Source: Sphingorhabdus lutea (lineage in GTDB: Bacteria > Pseudomonadota > Alphaproteobacteria > Sphingomonadales > Sphingomonadaceae). Taken from it: a stretch of 64,000 nucleotides of DNA. Below the pieces are notes generated by a model. The model searched no databases. It had not been told where the DNA came from and saw only the letters and a program-made list of their open reading frames with translations. The stretch spans positions 2,346,501 through 2,410,500 of the forward strand of contig NZ_CP018154.1 in NCBI RefSeq assembly GCF_001889025.1, read 5' to 3'. Shown here in pieces: positions 47,773-56,846 of the stretch (within the stretch, counting starts at the first letter, position 1; each line of letters begins with the position of its first letter). The position numbers and the translations under genes are program-made.

Positions 47773-49008
47773 ATGGCAATTTGGTTTAATATTGCATTGT
47801 GGAAACGCGTGGTCGCCGCGCTTATTTTGGGAATTATCGTTGGCCGTTTATGGGGGCCTGATGCCGAAAGCCTGAAATGGATTGGCGATTTTTTCATTAA
47901 ATCGGTCAAAATGCTGGTTGTGCCGTTAATTTTCTTCTCACTTGTTTCTGGTGTGGCGGCGATTGGCGATTTACGCAAATTGGGCCGCGTGGGTGGCCGC
48001 GCCATGTTATTATTCATCATTTCTGGTCAAATTGCCGTGTGGATGGGATTATTTCTTGGCACTATTTTCACCCCCGGATCGGGCATTGATCCAGATAGCC
48101 TGCCCAAGGTGGTGAAAGAAATTGGCGATATTAAAACATGGCAGGAAACCATATTGGCCATTGTCCCGGAAAGCCCGGTTCAGGTCATGGCCAATGTGGA
48201 TGTTTTGCCTTTAATCGTTTTTGCCATGTTAATCGGCATTGGCATTTTAATGGCCAAGGAAGAGGGCGAGCCTGTTGCCAAAATTTTCGACAGCGGCTCT
48301 GTCATCATGCAAAAGGTAACCATGGTGGTGATGGAATTAACCCCTTTTGGCGTTTTCGCCCTCATGGCATGGGTGGCCGGCACTTTGGGATATGACGCGC
48401 TGGCCGCGCTGGGCAAATTGGTGTTGTTCAACTATATTGGCTGCATCCTGATAATCGGCCTGATTTATTCTGCGATGATTAAATTTTTGGCCAAAGTACC
48501 CGTGATGGACTTTTTTCGCGGGATTGTGGATGCCATGGCGGTCAGCTATTCCACCGCATCTTCCAATGCGACCTTGCCTGTTACCCTTCGCTGTGCACAG
48601 CGCAATTTGGGCGTCTCGCAAAGCGTGTCCAGCTTTGTCATTTCTTTGGGTGCAACCATTAACATGAACGGCACGGCGATGTATTTGGGCCTTGCCACAT
48701 TATTCGGCGCACAGGTTTTTGGCGTGGATTTAAGCTGGGGTGATTATTTCACCATTTCCATTTTGGCGACATTTGCCGCCATTGGCGCGGCGGGCATTCC
48801 CGGCGCGGGCCTTATCATGATGGCATTGGTGTTTACCGGTGTGGGCGTGCCATTGGAAACCATTGCATTGGTGGCGGGCGTTGACCGGATTATGGACATG
48901 ATGCGCACCACCACCAATGTGTCGGGCGATGCCGCCGTGGCCGTCACCGTGGCCAGCATGACGGGCGAGCTGGACAGGGCCGAATTGATTAGCGCGGATG
49001 ATATTTAA
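47773..49008 (+). CDS. Dicarboxylate/amino-acid:cation symporter (DAACS; GltP/DctA type)
   Basis: 411 residues with the glutamate-transporter fold: eight helices and two re-entrant loops. Seen: the Ser-rich hairpin SYSTASSNATLPVTLRCA, the cation-site NMNGTAMYLGLATLFGAQ, and the end loop GIPGAGLIMMALVFTGVGVP with VDRIMDMMRTTTNVSGDAAVAV. Likely takes up glutamate, aspartate or C4-dicarboxylates with H+ or Na+. It is transcribed divergently from the glutamate dehydrogenase gene with 212 bp between starts, so joint regulation is plausible. Confidence 0.92.
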   Translation: MAIWFNIALWKRVVAALILGIIVGRLWGPDAESLKWIGDFFIKSVKMLVVPLIFFSLVSGVAAIGDLRKLGRVGGRAMLLFIISGQIAVWMGLFLGTIFTPGSGIDPDSLPKVVKEIGDIKTWQETILAIVPESPVQVMANVDVLPLIVFAMLIGIGILMAKEEGEPVAKIFDSGSVIMQKVTMVVMELTPFGVFALMAWVAGTLGYDALAALGKLVLFNYIGCILIIGLIYSAMIKFLAKVPVMDFFRGIVDAMAVSYSTASSNATLPVTLRCAQRNLGVSQSVSSFVISLGATINMNGTAMYLGLATLFGAQVFGVDLSWGDYFTISILATFAAIGAAGIPGAGLIMMALVFTGVGVPLETIALVAGVDRIMDMMRTTTNVSGDAAVAVTVASMTGELDRAELISADDI

Positions 49009-49039
49009 CCCGCGCATATCACAACATTATTTTATATAA

Positions 49040-49075
49040 AAAAGGCCGGATATATGTCCGGCCTTTTATTATTTT
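49040..49075. terminator. Bidirectional terminator between the symporter and purA
   Basis: AAAGGCCGGA and TCCGGCCTTT, perfect 10 bp arms with a 6-base loop, flanked by T-rich sequence on both sides. It serves the two convergent genes. Confidence 0.9.
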
Positions 49076-49093
49076 TAGAATATTAAAATGACA

Positions 49094-50383
49094 TTAATCC
49101 GCAAAAGGATCGCGCACCAAAATTGTGTCATCCCGTTGCGGTGAGGTGGAAACCAATGCCACGGGTGTTTCGATTAATTCCTGCACACGTTGAATATATT
49201 TAATCGCCTGCGCGGGCAAATCGGCCCAGCTACGTGCGCCTGCGGTGGTTTCCTGCCACCCGTCCATTTCTTCATAAATGGGTTCAACCGCCGCCTGATC
49301 ATTGGCATTGGCGGGGAAATAATCCAAAATTTTACCATTTAGACGATATCCGGTGCAAATGCGGATTTTGTCAAACCCGTCCAAAACATCCACCTTGGTC
49401 AATGCAATGCCGGTCACGCCCGAAACGGCACAGCTTTGCCGCACAATTACCGCATCAAACCAACCACAGCGGCGCTTACGCCCCGTCACCGTGCCAAATT
49501 CATGTCCGCGTTCACCCAGACGCTGTCCGGTTTCATCCTCCAACTCGGTAGGAAAAGGACCACTGCCCACGCGGGTGGTATATGCCTTTACAATGCCCAA
49601 AACAAATCCAGTAGCATTTGGGCCAAGGCCCGAACCACTGGCCGCCGTGCCCGACACGGTGTTCGAACTGGTCACAAAGGGATAGGTGCCATGGTCCACA
49701 TCCAACAACACGCCCTGCGCACCTTCAAATAATATACGCGCGCCTGCTTTACGCACTTTTTTAAGCCGCTTCCAAACGGGCTGTGCAAATTGCAGGACAA
49801 AATCGGCAATTTCCGATAGGTCACTTAACAATTTTTCCACATCAATGGGCGGTTGGTCAAATCCTGCGCGAAGCGCATTATGATGCGCCGTTAACCGATC
49901 AATTTGCGCGGATAAATCATCCAAATGCGCCAAATCACAAACACGAATGGCGCGGCGGCCCACCTTATCTTCATATGCAGGGCCAATGCCGCGTCCGGTG
50001 GTGCCAATTTTGCCCGCACCCGCCGCCGTTTCACGCAGCGCATCCAAATCACGATGGAACGGCAAAATCAATGCGCAATTATCCGCAATGGCGAAATTTT
50101 CGGGCGTAATGGTAACGCCCTGCCCTCGCAATTTTTCCATTTCATCGCGCAATGCCCATGGGTCAAGCACCACGCCATTGCCAATAATCGACAATGTGCC
50201 GCGCACAATACCCGATGGCAAAAGCGATAATTTATACACATTTTCGCCAACTACCAATGTATGGCCCGCATTATGGCCGCCCTGAAACCGGACAACTGCG
50301 TCGGCACGTTCGGCCAACCAATCAACAATTTTGCCTTTACCTTCATCGCCCCATTGTGCGCCAATTACGGTTACATTTGCCAC
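49094..50383 (-). CDS. purA: Adenylosuccinate synthase
   Basis: IMP plus aspartate to adenylosuccinate with GTP. 429 residues: P-loop-like [27 protein letters not shown], the switch region [36 protein letters not shown] and a C-terminal GTP-binding [11 protein letters not shown] start at 50383 preceded by AAGGGGCGAG. Usually follows hisZ in this order; here an oppositely oriented gene lies between. Confidence 0.96.
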   Translation of the reverse strand: MANVTVIGAQWGDEGKGKIVDWLAERADAVVRFQGGHNAGHTLVVGENVYKLSLLPSGIVRGTLSIIGNGVVLDPWALRDEMEKLRGQGVTITPENFAIADNCALILPFHRDLDALRETAAGAGKIGTTGRGIGPAYEDKVGRRAIRVCDLAHLDDLSAQIDRLTAHHNALRAGFDQPPIDVEKLLSDLSEIADFVLQFAQPVWKRLKKVRKAGARILFEGAQGVLLDVDHGTYPFVTSSNTVSGTAASGSGLGPNATGFVLGIVKAYTTRVGSGPFPTELEDETGQRLGERGHEFGTVTGRKRRCGWFDAVIVRQSCAVSGVTGIALTKVDVLDGFDKIRICTGYRLNGKILDYFPANANDQAAVEPIYEEMDGWQETTAGARSWADLPAQAIKYIQRVQELIETPVALVSTSPQRDDTILVRDPFAD

Positions 50384-50579
50384 TAAACTCGCCCCTTTTT
50401 AGGTGAAATTATTAAACCGTGCCCTCCCTAGTCAACACAGATAGATTCGTCCAGCAATACCATTTACAGGGTTACAATTTGACACAAATATTCATTTTGA
50501 AAATCCATATCATATCGCCATAATGGCAACATAATAATATGGGCGCATTTTTTAATCAAAAATATATAGGTGACATTTG

Positions 50580-51623
50580 ATGCGAAAAAATATCCATAAA
50601 AATATCCTTATCATCACAGCCATCGGCATTATGTCCACTGCGGCATTGGCCGCACAACAAAATGAACGGCCATGCCGCGCAGAAATTAAAAAATTATGCG
50701 GCAATGATCGCGAAAATTTGCGCCAATGCGTTAAGGATAATTACGAAAATATGTCCGAAAATTGCAAAATGGCGATAAAGGATCGCGCCCAATCCCAGGG
50801 GCAAGAAAATCCGCGCCGTGCAAAAAAATCTGATGACTCCAAATTTATGGGTGGGGCGAAAACATTTTCCTATGGCGATAATCGCAAAATGGCCGTTGAT
50901 TTTTACCCGCCCAAAAATATTCGCGCCGCAACATTGCCCCGCGCCCAGAAACCAGCGTTAATTTTATATATTCATGGCGGTGGATGGCGCAATGGCGATA
51001 AAAAAATGGTGGGGAATAAGGCGGAATATTTCACCCAAAATGGCTATGCCTTTGGGTCAATTGGATATCGATTATTACCCGATGCCCCCGTTGAAACCCA
51101 AATTGATGATGTCGCAGCGGCAATTGCCATGATGCGCAGCAAGGCGGCAGAGCTTGGCTTTGATGGCGATAATATCATTTTAATGGGGCATAGTGCAGGG
51201 GCGCATCTTGCCGCCTATATGGGCACGGATGAACGCGCCACTGGCACAAATTTTCGCGCCATAAAGGGCATTATCCTGTTGGACGGGGCGGGATATGATG
51301 TTGAAAAAAACATGGCCAGCGAACCCTTTGTTACCAAGAAGATTTATGAAGATGCCTTTGGCACAGACCCTGTTCGGCAACGCGCATTATCCCCCGCAAC
51401 TTACACCAATGGATTAAACGCCTCCAATTGGCTCATCCTGCATGTCAGCAACCGCGACGCCTCTTCGCAGCAATCCACCATATTGCAGAATTTATTGGTG
51501 AAAAATGGGGCAAATGTGGTGCGCCAATCGGTGGATATGACCCATGCCACCATTAACCGCGATTTTGGCAATGATGATTATCCCGCCGCCGCGCAAGTGC
51601 GCGAATTTTTAAAGGGATTTTAA
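50580..51623 (+). CDS. Secreted alpha/beta hydrolase with N-terminal cysteine-rich segment
   Basis: 347 residues. A signal peptide (to about 25, ALAAQQ) leads into a short Cys module with C32, C40, C50 and C62 (PCRAEIKKLC, LRQCVKDNY, SENCKMAI) resembling the GLG1/Cys_rich_FGFR repeat. Then comes an esterase domain: oxyanion loop HGGGW at 132-136, nucleophile S205 in GHSAG, D293 in SNRDASSQ and H322 in THATIN, so the triad appears complete. Substrate unknown; periplasmic esterase or lipase is likely. ATG 50580 has AGGTGA 7 nt upstream. It interrupts the common hisZ-purA neighbourhood on the opposite strand. Confidence 0.82.
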   Translation: MRKNIHKNILIITAIGIMSTAALAAQQNERPCRAEIKKLCGNDRENLRQCVKDNYENMSENCKMAIKDRAQSQGQENPRRAKKSDDSKFMGGAKTFSYGDNRKMAVDFYPPKNIRAATLPRAQKPALILYIHGGGWRNGDKKMVGNKAEYFTQNGYAFGSIGYRLLPDAPVETQIDDVAAAIAMMRSKAAELGFDGDNIILMGHSAGAHLAAYMGTDERATGTNFRAIKGIILLDGAGYDVEKNMASEPFVTKKIYEDAFGTDPVRQRALSPATYTNGLNASNWLILHVSNRDASSQQSTILQNLLVKNGANVVRQSVDMTHATINRDFGNDDYPAAAQVREFLKGF

Positions 51624-51654
51624 CGCCATCATATTTTTAACGCCATCATATAAA
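51621..51654. repeat. 17 bp tandem duplication starting at a stop codon
   Basis: Unit beginning TAACGCCATCATAT occurs at 51621-51637 and 51638-51654, differing only in the last three bases. The first three bases are the hydrolase stop codon. Confidence 0.75.
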
Positions 51655-51690
51655 TTGCAAATTATGGATGTGGCGCATTTTAATCCGGCT

Positions 51691-52821
51691 TTACACCCGT
51701 TTTAATGCGCCGCCTTCAAAAATATGGCTGCATCCCAATTTTTTCGCATCATCAGCCTCGCTTAACGCGGTGACCGTGCGCCATCCATTTTCACGAAATT
51801 TTTTGCCCTGTATCTCATCATGACCCAATGGCAGGAACAGGAAATTATCCCCGCCCATATTGCCATTTTTTTCAAATAATGGATCGGGATATAACGAAAA
51901 ACCAATGGCCGGTTCATCATGCGCAGCGCCGCCATTTGCAGAGGCATTTTTAATATTATAAGCCCCGCCGCGCCCAATGGCTTCATTATGCCCACGTGCA
52001 AAAATGGTAAATCCAAACCAGCTTTGATATTCAAAACCATGGCGTTCGGTGGGGTCCAATGTCACCTGCACTTTTGATGATATGGGCGCAACAATGCCGC
52101 GCAAATCGGCAATGCTTTTCGCCATGACCCCATTTTTGTCAAAGGTGGATAATTTTTCCAATGCAGGTTCAAACGCCCCCATCATAGAAAGCAAGGGCAT
52201 ATATTCATCCGCGCCCAATGATACGAGCGCCCCTGCATCTTTCATGTCCAGCGCGTGCTGCACCTCTGCCCTTTTGCCTTGTTCAATCGGCATAGGTCCA
52301 CCCGCCAATTGGTCAAATAAATCAGGCAAATTTATATCAATGGTAATGCCATTCACCCCGGCGGCCAATAACGCCTCCACCGCCATGGATAAAATTTCCC
52401 GCGCGGCAGCAGGGCCATTATAACCGATAAGTTCAGCGCCAAGCTGTGTCTGTTGGCGTTCGGGATGTAATTGATCGGCGCGTAATTTTACCACTGTCCC
52501 TTGATAACAAAGGCGCAAGGGGCGCGGTGCATCGGCCAATAATGATTGCGCAATACGGGCAATTTGCACGGTCATGTCGGACCGCATGGCGAGCATATTT
52601 CCGGTTAAGGGATCGGCTGCGCGTAATAATTTTTGCGCGGCGTCCCTGCTCATATTTGCGCGAAGTCCCGCCTCATTTTCCACCAATGTCGGCTCAACCC
52701 TGCGATAGCCATAGCCCGCCAAAATGTCGAGCAAACAGCGGCGAAGACGCGCTGCGCTTTCCGCCTGTGGTGGCAGACGGTCATGAAAGCCGCTAGGCAA
52801 GATCATATCTTTTTTATCCAT
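51691..52821 (-). CDS. hisZ: ATP phosphoribosyltransferase regulatory subunit
   Basis: HisRS-like protein that activates the short HisG form in histidine synthesis. 376 residues with class II synthetase-like motifs: PSGFHDRLPPQAE, YGYRRVEPTLVENEAG, MRSDMTVQIARIAQS, and RPLRLCYQGTVV, then a degenerate C-terminal half (GRGGAYNI); the anticodon-binding domain is missing, as expected. It follows serA. An internal ATG six codons on is possible. HisG is outside the window. Confidence 0.9.
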   Translation of the reverse strand: MDKKDMILPSGFHDRLPPQAESAARLRRCLLDILAGYGYRRVEPTLVENEAGLRANMSRDAAQKLLRAADPLTGNMLAMRSDMTVQIARIAQSLLADAPRPLRLCYQGTVVKLRADQLHPERQQTQLGAELIGYNGPAAAREILSMAVEALLAAGVNGITIDINLPDLFDQLAGGPMPIEQGKRAEVQHALDMKDAGALVSLGADEYMPLLSMMGAFEPALEKLSTFDKNGVMAKSIADLRGIVAPISSKVQVTLDPTERHGFEYQSWFGFTIFARGHNEAIGRGGAYNIKNASANGGAAHDEPAIGFSLYPDPLFEKNGNMGGDNFLFLPLGHDEIQGKKFRENGWRTVTALSEADDAKKLGCSHIFEGGALKRV

Positions 52822-52838
52822 AAGCGGCTTTCTACTTA

Positions 52839-52884
52839 ATTATACATGCTGGGCAAGCCCTATTATACATGCTGGGCAGGCCCT
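52839..52884. repeat. 23 bp tandem duplication between serA and hisZ
   Basis: ATTATACATGCTGGGCA-xGCCCT twice, with one base changed (AAG to AGG). Begins 16 bp past the serA stop on the minus strand and ends 18 bp before the hisZ start, so it separates the two genes. Confidence 0.8.
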
Positions 52885-52899
52885 ATATTATCGATTAAA

Positions 52900-54483
52900 T
52901 TAGAAATTCAGCGCCTTTACCGTTTTAACGCCCGGCAATTTGCAAACATTCCACAATACGGCTTCTTCAATCGGGCTATCAATGGAAAGCAGCAATACCG
53001 CCTCCCCGCCCGCATTGCGGCGGCCAAGGTGGAATGTGCCGATATTCAGCCCCGCCTCGCCAAGGGTTGAACCAATTGACCCGATAAAGCCCGGCGCATC
53101 TTCATTGACAATATAAAGCATATGTCCGGCCAAATCAGCCTCCACCTTAATGCCGAAAATTTCAACCAAACGCGGCGCTTTATTGGCGAATAATGTGCCG
53201 GCAACCGATTTTTCGCCTTCGCTTGTTTTGGCGGTCACGCGCAATAATGTGTGATAATCGCCTTCGCGCTCATGACGAACCTCTGCCACATTTAACCCGC
53301 GCTCTTTGGCCAAATATGGCGCATTGACCATATTGACCGTGTCGGAATAACGTCGCATCAATCCGGCCAAAACCGCACCAGTAATGGGTTTAATATTTAA
53401 TTCAGCGGCCGCGCCCTCCACTTCAATCGCGATGGATTCAATTTCTTGCGCATTTAATTGGCCAAGCAATGTGCCCAAATTTTCAGCCAGCGCCATATAT
53501 GGCTTTAATTTTGGTGCTTCTTCGGCCGACAGGCTGGGCATATTTAACGCATTGGTCACGCCGCCATTCACCAAATAATCGGATAATTGTTCGGCCACCT
53601 GTATGGCGACATTTACCTGCGCTTCATTGGTCGATGCTCCCAAATGCGGGGTGCAAATGAAATTTGGCGTGCCGAATAGCGGGCTTTCTTTCGCTGGTTC
53701 TTTGGCAAAAACGTCCAAGGCTGCGCCTGCAACATGGCCGCTGTCCAATGCCTCTTTCAACGCCGCTTCGTCAATTAAGCCGCCACGTGCACAATTGATA
53801 ATCCGAACGCCCTTTTTGGTTTTGGCCAGATTTTCCTTGCTTAATATATTGCGGGTATCATCGGTTAATGGGGTGTGCAGGGTGATGAAATCTGCGCGGG
53901 ATAATAGCCCGTCCAAATCCACCTTTTCAATGCCCATTTCCACCGCGCGTTCGGGGGTTAAAAATGGGTCAAATGCCACCACCTTCATTTTTAATCCCAA
54001 TGCACGGCTGGCCACAATGCCGCCAATATTACCCGCGCCGATTAAACCTAAAGTTTTGCCGGTCAATTCCACGCCCATGAAACGGTTTTTTTCCCATTTA
54101 CCGGCCTGTGTTGATGTATCGGCCTCTGGCAATTGGCGGGCCAGCGCGAACATTAATGCAATGGCATGTTCTGCGGTGGTGATGCTATTGCCAAATGGTG
54201 TGTTCATCACCACCACACCGCGCGCCGATGCGGCGGGAATATTAACATTGTCAACACCTATGCCCGCACGGCCCACCACTTTTAAATTGGTGGCGGCGGC
54301 CAAAATTTCTTCGGTCACCGTGGTTGAACTGCGAATGGCTAGGCCGTCATAGTCGCCAATAATTGCCATTAATTCTTCGGGGGTTTTACCCGTAATTTCG
54401 TCCACTTCGCATCCACGCTCACGAAATACTTCTGCAGCGCGGGGGTCCATTTTATCGGAGATAAGGATTTTTGGTTTTGTCAT
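52900..54483 (-). CDS. serA: D-3-phosphoglycerate dehydrogenase
   Basis: First step of serine synthesis. 527 residues, the long type: substrate domain, NAD domain (GLIGAGNIGGIVASRA), catalytic Arg in INCARGGLIDE, Glu in DVFAKEPAKESP and His in CTPHLGAST, then an allosteric substrate-binding domain (about 315-450) and a C-terminal ACT domain (GHMLYIVNEDAPGFIGSIGS), which may bind serine. Downstream of serC by 128 bp and followed by hisZ. Confidence 0.95.
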   Translation of the reverse strand: MTKPKILISDKMDPRAAEVFRERGCEVDEITGKTPEELMAIIGDYDGLAIRSSTTVTEEILAAATNLKVVGRAGIGVDNVNIPAASARGVVVMNTPFGNSITTAEHAIALMFALARQLPEADTSTQAGKWEKNRFMGVELTGKTLGLIGAGNIGGIVASRALGLKMKVVAFDPFLTPERAVEMGIEKVDLDGLLSRADFITLHTPLTDDTRNILSKENLAKTKKGVRIINCARGGLIDEAALKEALDSGHVAGAALDVFAKEPAKESPLFGTPNFICTPHLGASTNEAQVNVAIQVAEQLSDYLVNGGVTNALNMPSLSAEEAPKLKPYMALAENLGTLLGQLNAQEIESIAIEVEGAAAELNIKPITGAVLAGLMRRYSDTVNMVNAPYLAKERGLNVAEVRHEREGDYHTLLRVTAKTSEGEKSVAGTLFANKAPRLVEIFGIKVEADLAGHMLYIVNEDAPGFIGSIGSTLGEAGLNIGTFHLGRRNAGGEAVLLLSIDSPIEEAVLWNVCKLPGVKTVKALNF

Positions 54484-54577
54484 AATTTATGCTTTCAATT
54501 TTTCTGGCAAAAATGGCGAATATATTTTCTTCGCGCCAATATTTTTTAGGCATTCTGCCAAATGATGATGGGGAAAT

Positions 54578-54603
54578 TGCCCCCCCAATAATGGCGGGGG
54601 GCA
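54578..54603 (-). promoter_or_regulatory. GC-perfect hairpin between serC and serA
   Basis: Eight perfect pairs TGCCCCCC/GGGGGGCA with a 10-base loop, 9 bp past the serC stop. No T-run follows on the minus strand (ATTTCCCC). It may be a partial terminator or an RNA-stability element that sets serC:serA ratio. Confidence 0.5.
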
Positions 54604-54611
54604 GTTATAAT

Positions 54612-55742
54612 TTATCCGGCTTTTACGCTGTGATATGCCCAATCAAGCCATGGGCCAAGCGCTTCTATATCCGCGCTGTCAACCGTTGCGCCGCACCAAA
54701 TGCGAAGGCCAGCGGGCGCATCACGATATCCCGCAATGTCATAGGCGGCATTTTCCGCCTCCAACAAACCGGCCATTTTTTTGATGAAGTCCGCATCCGC
54801 GCCCTCCACCGTTAAACATACCGATGTGGTCGAACGGGTGGCGGGGTCGGCCGCCAAATGGCCAAGCCAGCTGCGTTCTTCGACAATTTTGTTTAAGGCG
54901 GCGGCATTGGCATTGCTGCGTGCCATCATGCCTGATAATCCGCCAACCGATTTGCCCCACTCAAGCGCGAAAATTACATCTTCCACCGCCAACATGGACG
55001 GTGTATTGATGGTTTCGCCCTTAAAAATACCCTCAGCCAATGCGCCTTTCGACATTAAACGGAAAATTTTGGGCAAAGGCCATGCGGGCGTATAGCTTTC
55101 AAGCCGTTCCACAGCACGCGGGCCAAGGATAATCACGCCATGTGCGCCCTCCCCGCCCAGCACCTTTTGCCAGCTAAATGTCGTAACATCCAATTTATCC
55201 CATGGCATGTCATAGGCAAAAACCGCACTGGTCGCATCGTTAAAGGTTAAACCCTTGCGATTATCGGCAATCCAGTCACCATTGGGAACGCGTGCGCCCG
55301 ATGTGGTGCCATTCCATGTGAACACAACATCATCGTCAAAATTTACTTGGGACAAATCAGGAATTTCACCATAGGGCGCATTCATGACATTTGCGTTTAA
55401 TTTTAATTGTTTATTCGCATCGGTGACCCAACCTTCACCAAAGCTTTCCCAGGCAAGCATGGTCACGCCGCGCGCGCCCAGCATGGACCACATGGCCATT
55501 TCAACCGCGCCAGTATCACTGCCCGGGACAATGCCAATGCGGTGGGTGTTGGGCACTTGCAAAACATCGCGCATTAAATCAATGGCAAGCTGCAAACGCG
55601 ACTTGCCAATTTTCGCGCGGTGCGAACGGCCCAAAGAATCTGTTTGTAATTTATTCGCTTCCCATGTCGGCGGCTTCGCGCACGGACCAGAGGAAAAATA
55701 TGGCCGCGCAGGACGCAGCTGTGGCTTCTCAACTATACTCAT
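54612..55742 (-). CDS. serC: Phosphoserine aminotransferase
   Basis: Second step of serine synthesis; also used in PLP synthesis in some bacteria. 376 residues of the class V aminotransferase fold: FSSGPCAKPPTW, GIVPGSDTGAVEMAMWS, and the PLP lysine in TFSWQKVLGGEGAHG. Similar to the alphaproteobacterial type that starts RPARPYFSSGPC. ATG 55742 has AAGGAG 7 nt upstream; the open frame to 55814 reads through the leader RNA and is rejected. Confidence 0.94.
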   Translation of the reverse strand: MSIVEKPQLRPARPYFSSGPCAKPPTWEANKLQTDSLGRSHRAKIGKSRLQLAIDLMRDVLQVPNTHRIGIVPGSDTGAVEMAMWSMLGARGVTMLAWESFGEGWVTDANKQLKLNANVMNAPYGEIPDLSQVNFDDDVVFTWNGTTSGARVPNGDWIADNRKGLTFNDATSAVFAYDMPWDKLDVTTFSWQKVLGGEGAHGVIILGPRAVERLESYTPAWPLPKIFRLMSKGALAEGIFKGETINTPSMLAVEDVIFALEWGKSVGGLSGMMARSNANAAALNKIVEERSWLGHLAADPATRSTTSVCLTVEGADADFIKKMAGLLEAENAAYDIAGYRDAPAGLRIWCGATVDSADIEALGPWLDWAYHSVKAG

Positions 55743-55792
55743 ATTGCTTCTCCTTACAGAGAGCTCGCGCGGCGTTGGGACCGCGTGGCCCG
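55743..55792 (-). ncRNA. serC leader RNA candidate (two-hairpin motif)
   Basis: Between the promoter and serC start are two stems. The first, 55777-55791, reads GGGCC-ACGC-GGTCCC on the minus strand (one bulge). The second, 55746-55764, pairs GCTCTC with GAGAAGC around TGTAAG and covers the Shine-Dalgarno AAGGAG. The alphaproteobacterial serC motif, a known two-hairpin leader, has this arrangement as I recall it. A covariance-model match was not possible here. Hiding the ribosome site suggests control of translation. Confidence 0.6.
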
Positions 55793-55798
55793 TTGATG

Positions 55799-55827
55799 GC
55801 ATTAGGTGCAGCAAAACAAATCGTCAA
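55799..55827 (-). promoter_or_regulatory. Promoter of serC
   Basis: -35 TTGACG (55827-55822) and -10 TAATGC (55804-55799) with 17 bp between. Transcription would begin near 55792, at the foot of the first leader hairpin, which agrees with a very short leader. Confidence 0.65.
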
Positions 55828-55878
55828 GCAGATAATATTTGGCTTTGATTATTTTATTGTCATGCTATTCATCAACGA

Positions 55879-56751
55879 ATGAATGAAAATGAATTGAAAA
55901 AACGGCACTTTTACCGTGCCAAAGAAGAAGCAAAATTCGCAGATAATAGCGAAATTAGCACCCCACAAACCAGCGACCCTGCATATCGGCTTGCCTTTCA
56001 GGATAAGGATTTTCTCCTGCGTGAGGAATTGCGCCCTGTGCGGTTTCAATTGGAATTATTGAAACCCGAAATGCTGTTGGAGGAAGCGGGAATCGAATCA
56101 ACATTGGTTATTTATGGTTCGGCACGAATCCCCGAACCGGCAAAGGCCGATGCGTTAATGGATGCCGCCACCGATGATCGCAGCCGCGAAATCGCCGGCC
56201 GGTTAAAGGAAAAATCCAAATTTTATGATGAGGCGCGCAAACTTGCCCGAATCGCCAGTGAATGCGGCATAGTTGAGCCCGATGGCAAACGCCATTTTGT
56301 GGTATGTTCGGGCGGCGGCCCATCAATTATGGAAGCGGCCAATCGCGGCGCACAGGATGTGGGCAAGGAATCCATCGGATTAAATATTGTTCTGCCCCAT
56401 GAACAAGCACCGAATATATATGTCACCCCATCCTTATCATTCCAATTTCATTATTTCGCCCTGCGCAAAATGCATTTTTTAATTCGCGCCCGCGCGGTCG
56501 CCGCCTTTCCCGGCGGGTTTGGCACTTTTGACGAATTATTTGAACTTATCACCCTTATCCAAACGGGAAAAATTGAACCCCTGCCCATCGTCCTATTTGG
56601 CAAAGATTTTTGGAACAGAGTGATAAATTTTGAAGAATTGATGCTGGAGGGAACAATCAGCCCATCTGATTTGGACCTGTTCCATATTGTTGATGATGCA
56701 GAGGAAGGATGGGACATTATCCGCAAATTTTACGATTTGCCCTGCGGATAA
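55879..56751 (+). CDS. LOG-family protein (TIGR00730 Rossmann fold)
   Basis: 290 residues. Core signature SGGGPSIMEAANRGA near 142-156 and PGGFGTFDELFE near 212-223, the phosphoribohydrolase/nucleotide-binding motifs of LONELY GUY proteins. The first 70 residues are an extra helical extension with a charged start. The family releases free base from nucleoside monophosphates, including cytokinins in plants; whether this long bacterial type does so is untested. Divergent from serC. No strong ribosome site before ATG 55879. Confidence 0.85.
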   Translation: MNENELKKRHFYRAKEEAKFADNSEISTPQTSDPAYRLAFQDKDFLLREELRPVRFQLELLKPEMLLEEAGIESTLVIYGSARIPEPAKADALMDAATDDRSREIAGRLKEKSKFYDEARKLARIASECGIVEPDGKRHFVVCSGGGPSIMEAANRGAQDVGKESIGLNIVLPHEQAPNIYVTPSLSFQFHYFALRKMHFLIRARAVAAFPGGFGTFDELFELITLIQTGKIEPLPIVLFGKDFWNRVINFEELMLEGTISPSDLDLFHIVDDAEEGWDIIRKFYDLPCG

Positions 56752-56799
56752 TTTTCCCGCAAAATATCATTTTTCATAAATTGAAATTGTTAATCGCAT

Positions 56800-56829
56800 A
56801 AAAAAGGGCCGCGAAAGCAGCCCTTTTTC
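56800..56829 (-). terminator. Terminator of the cytochrome c gene
   Basis: GGGCTGC and GCGGCCC arms around TTTC on the minus strand, followed by TTTTTTA. About 20 bp past the stop; the mirror strand could also serve the LOG gene. Confidence 0.78.
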
Positions 56830-56846
56830 TTAAATTATCATATAAA

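Noticed and set aside
50479..50513. TTGACA promoter for the alpha/beta hydrolase
   Set aside because: The -35 is perfect, but no -10 stands at 16-19 bp; the nearest TATCAT is about 23 bp away.
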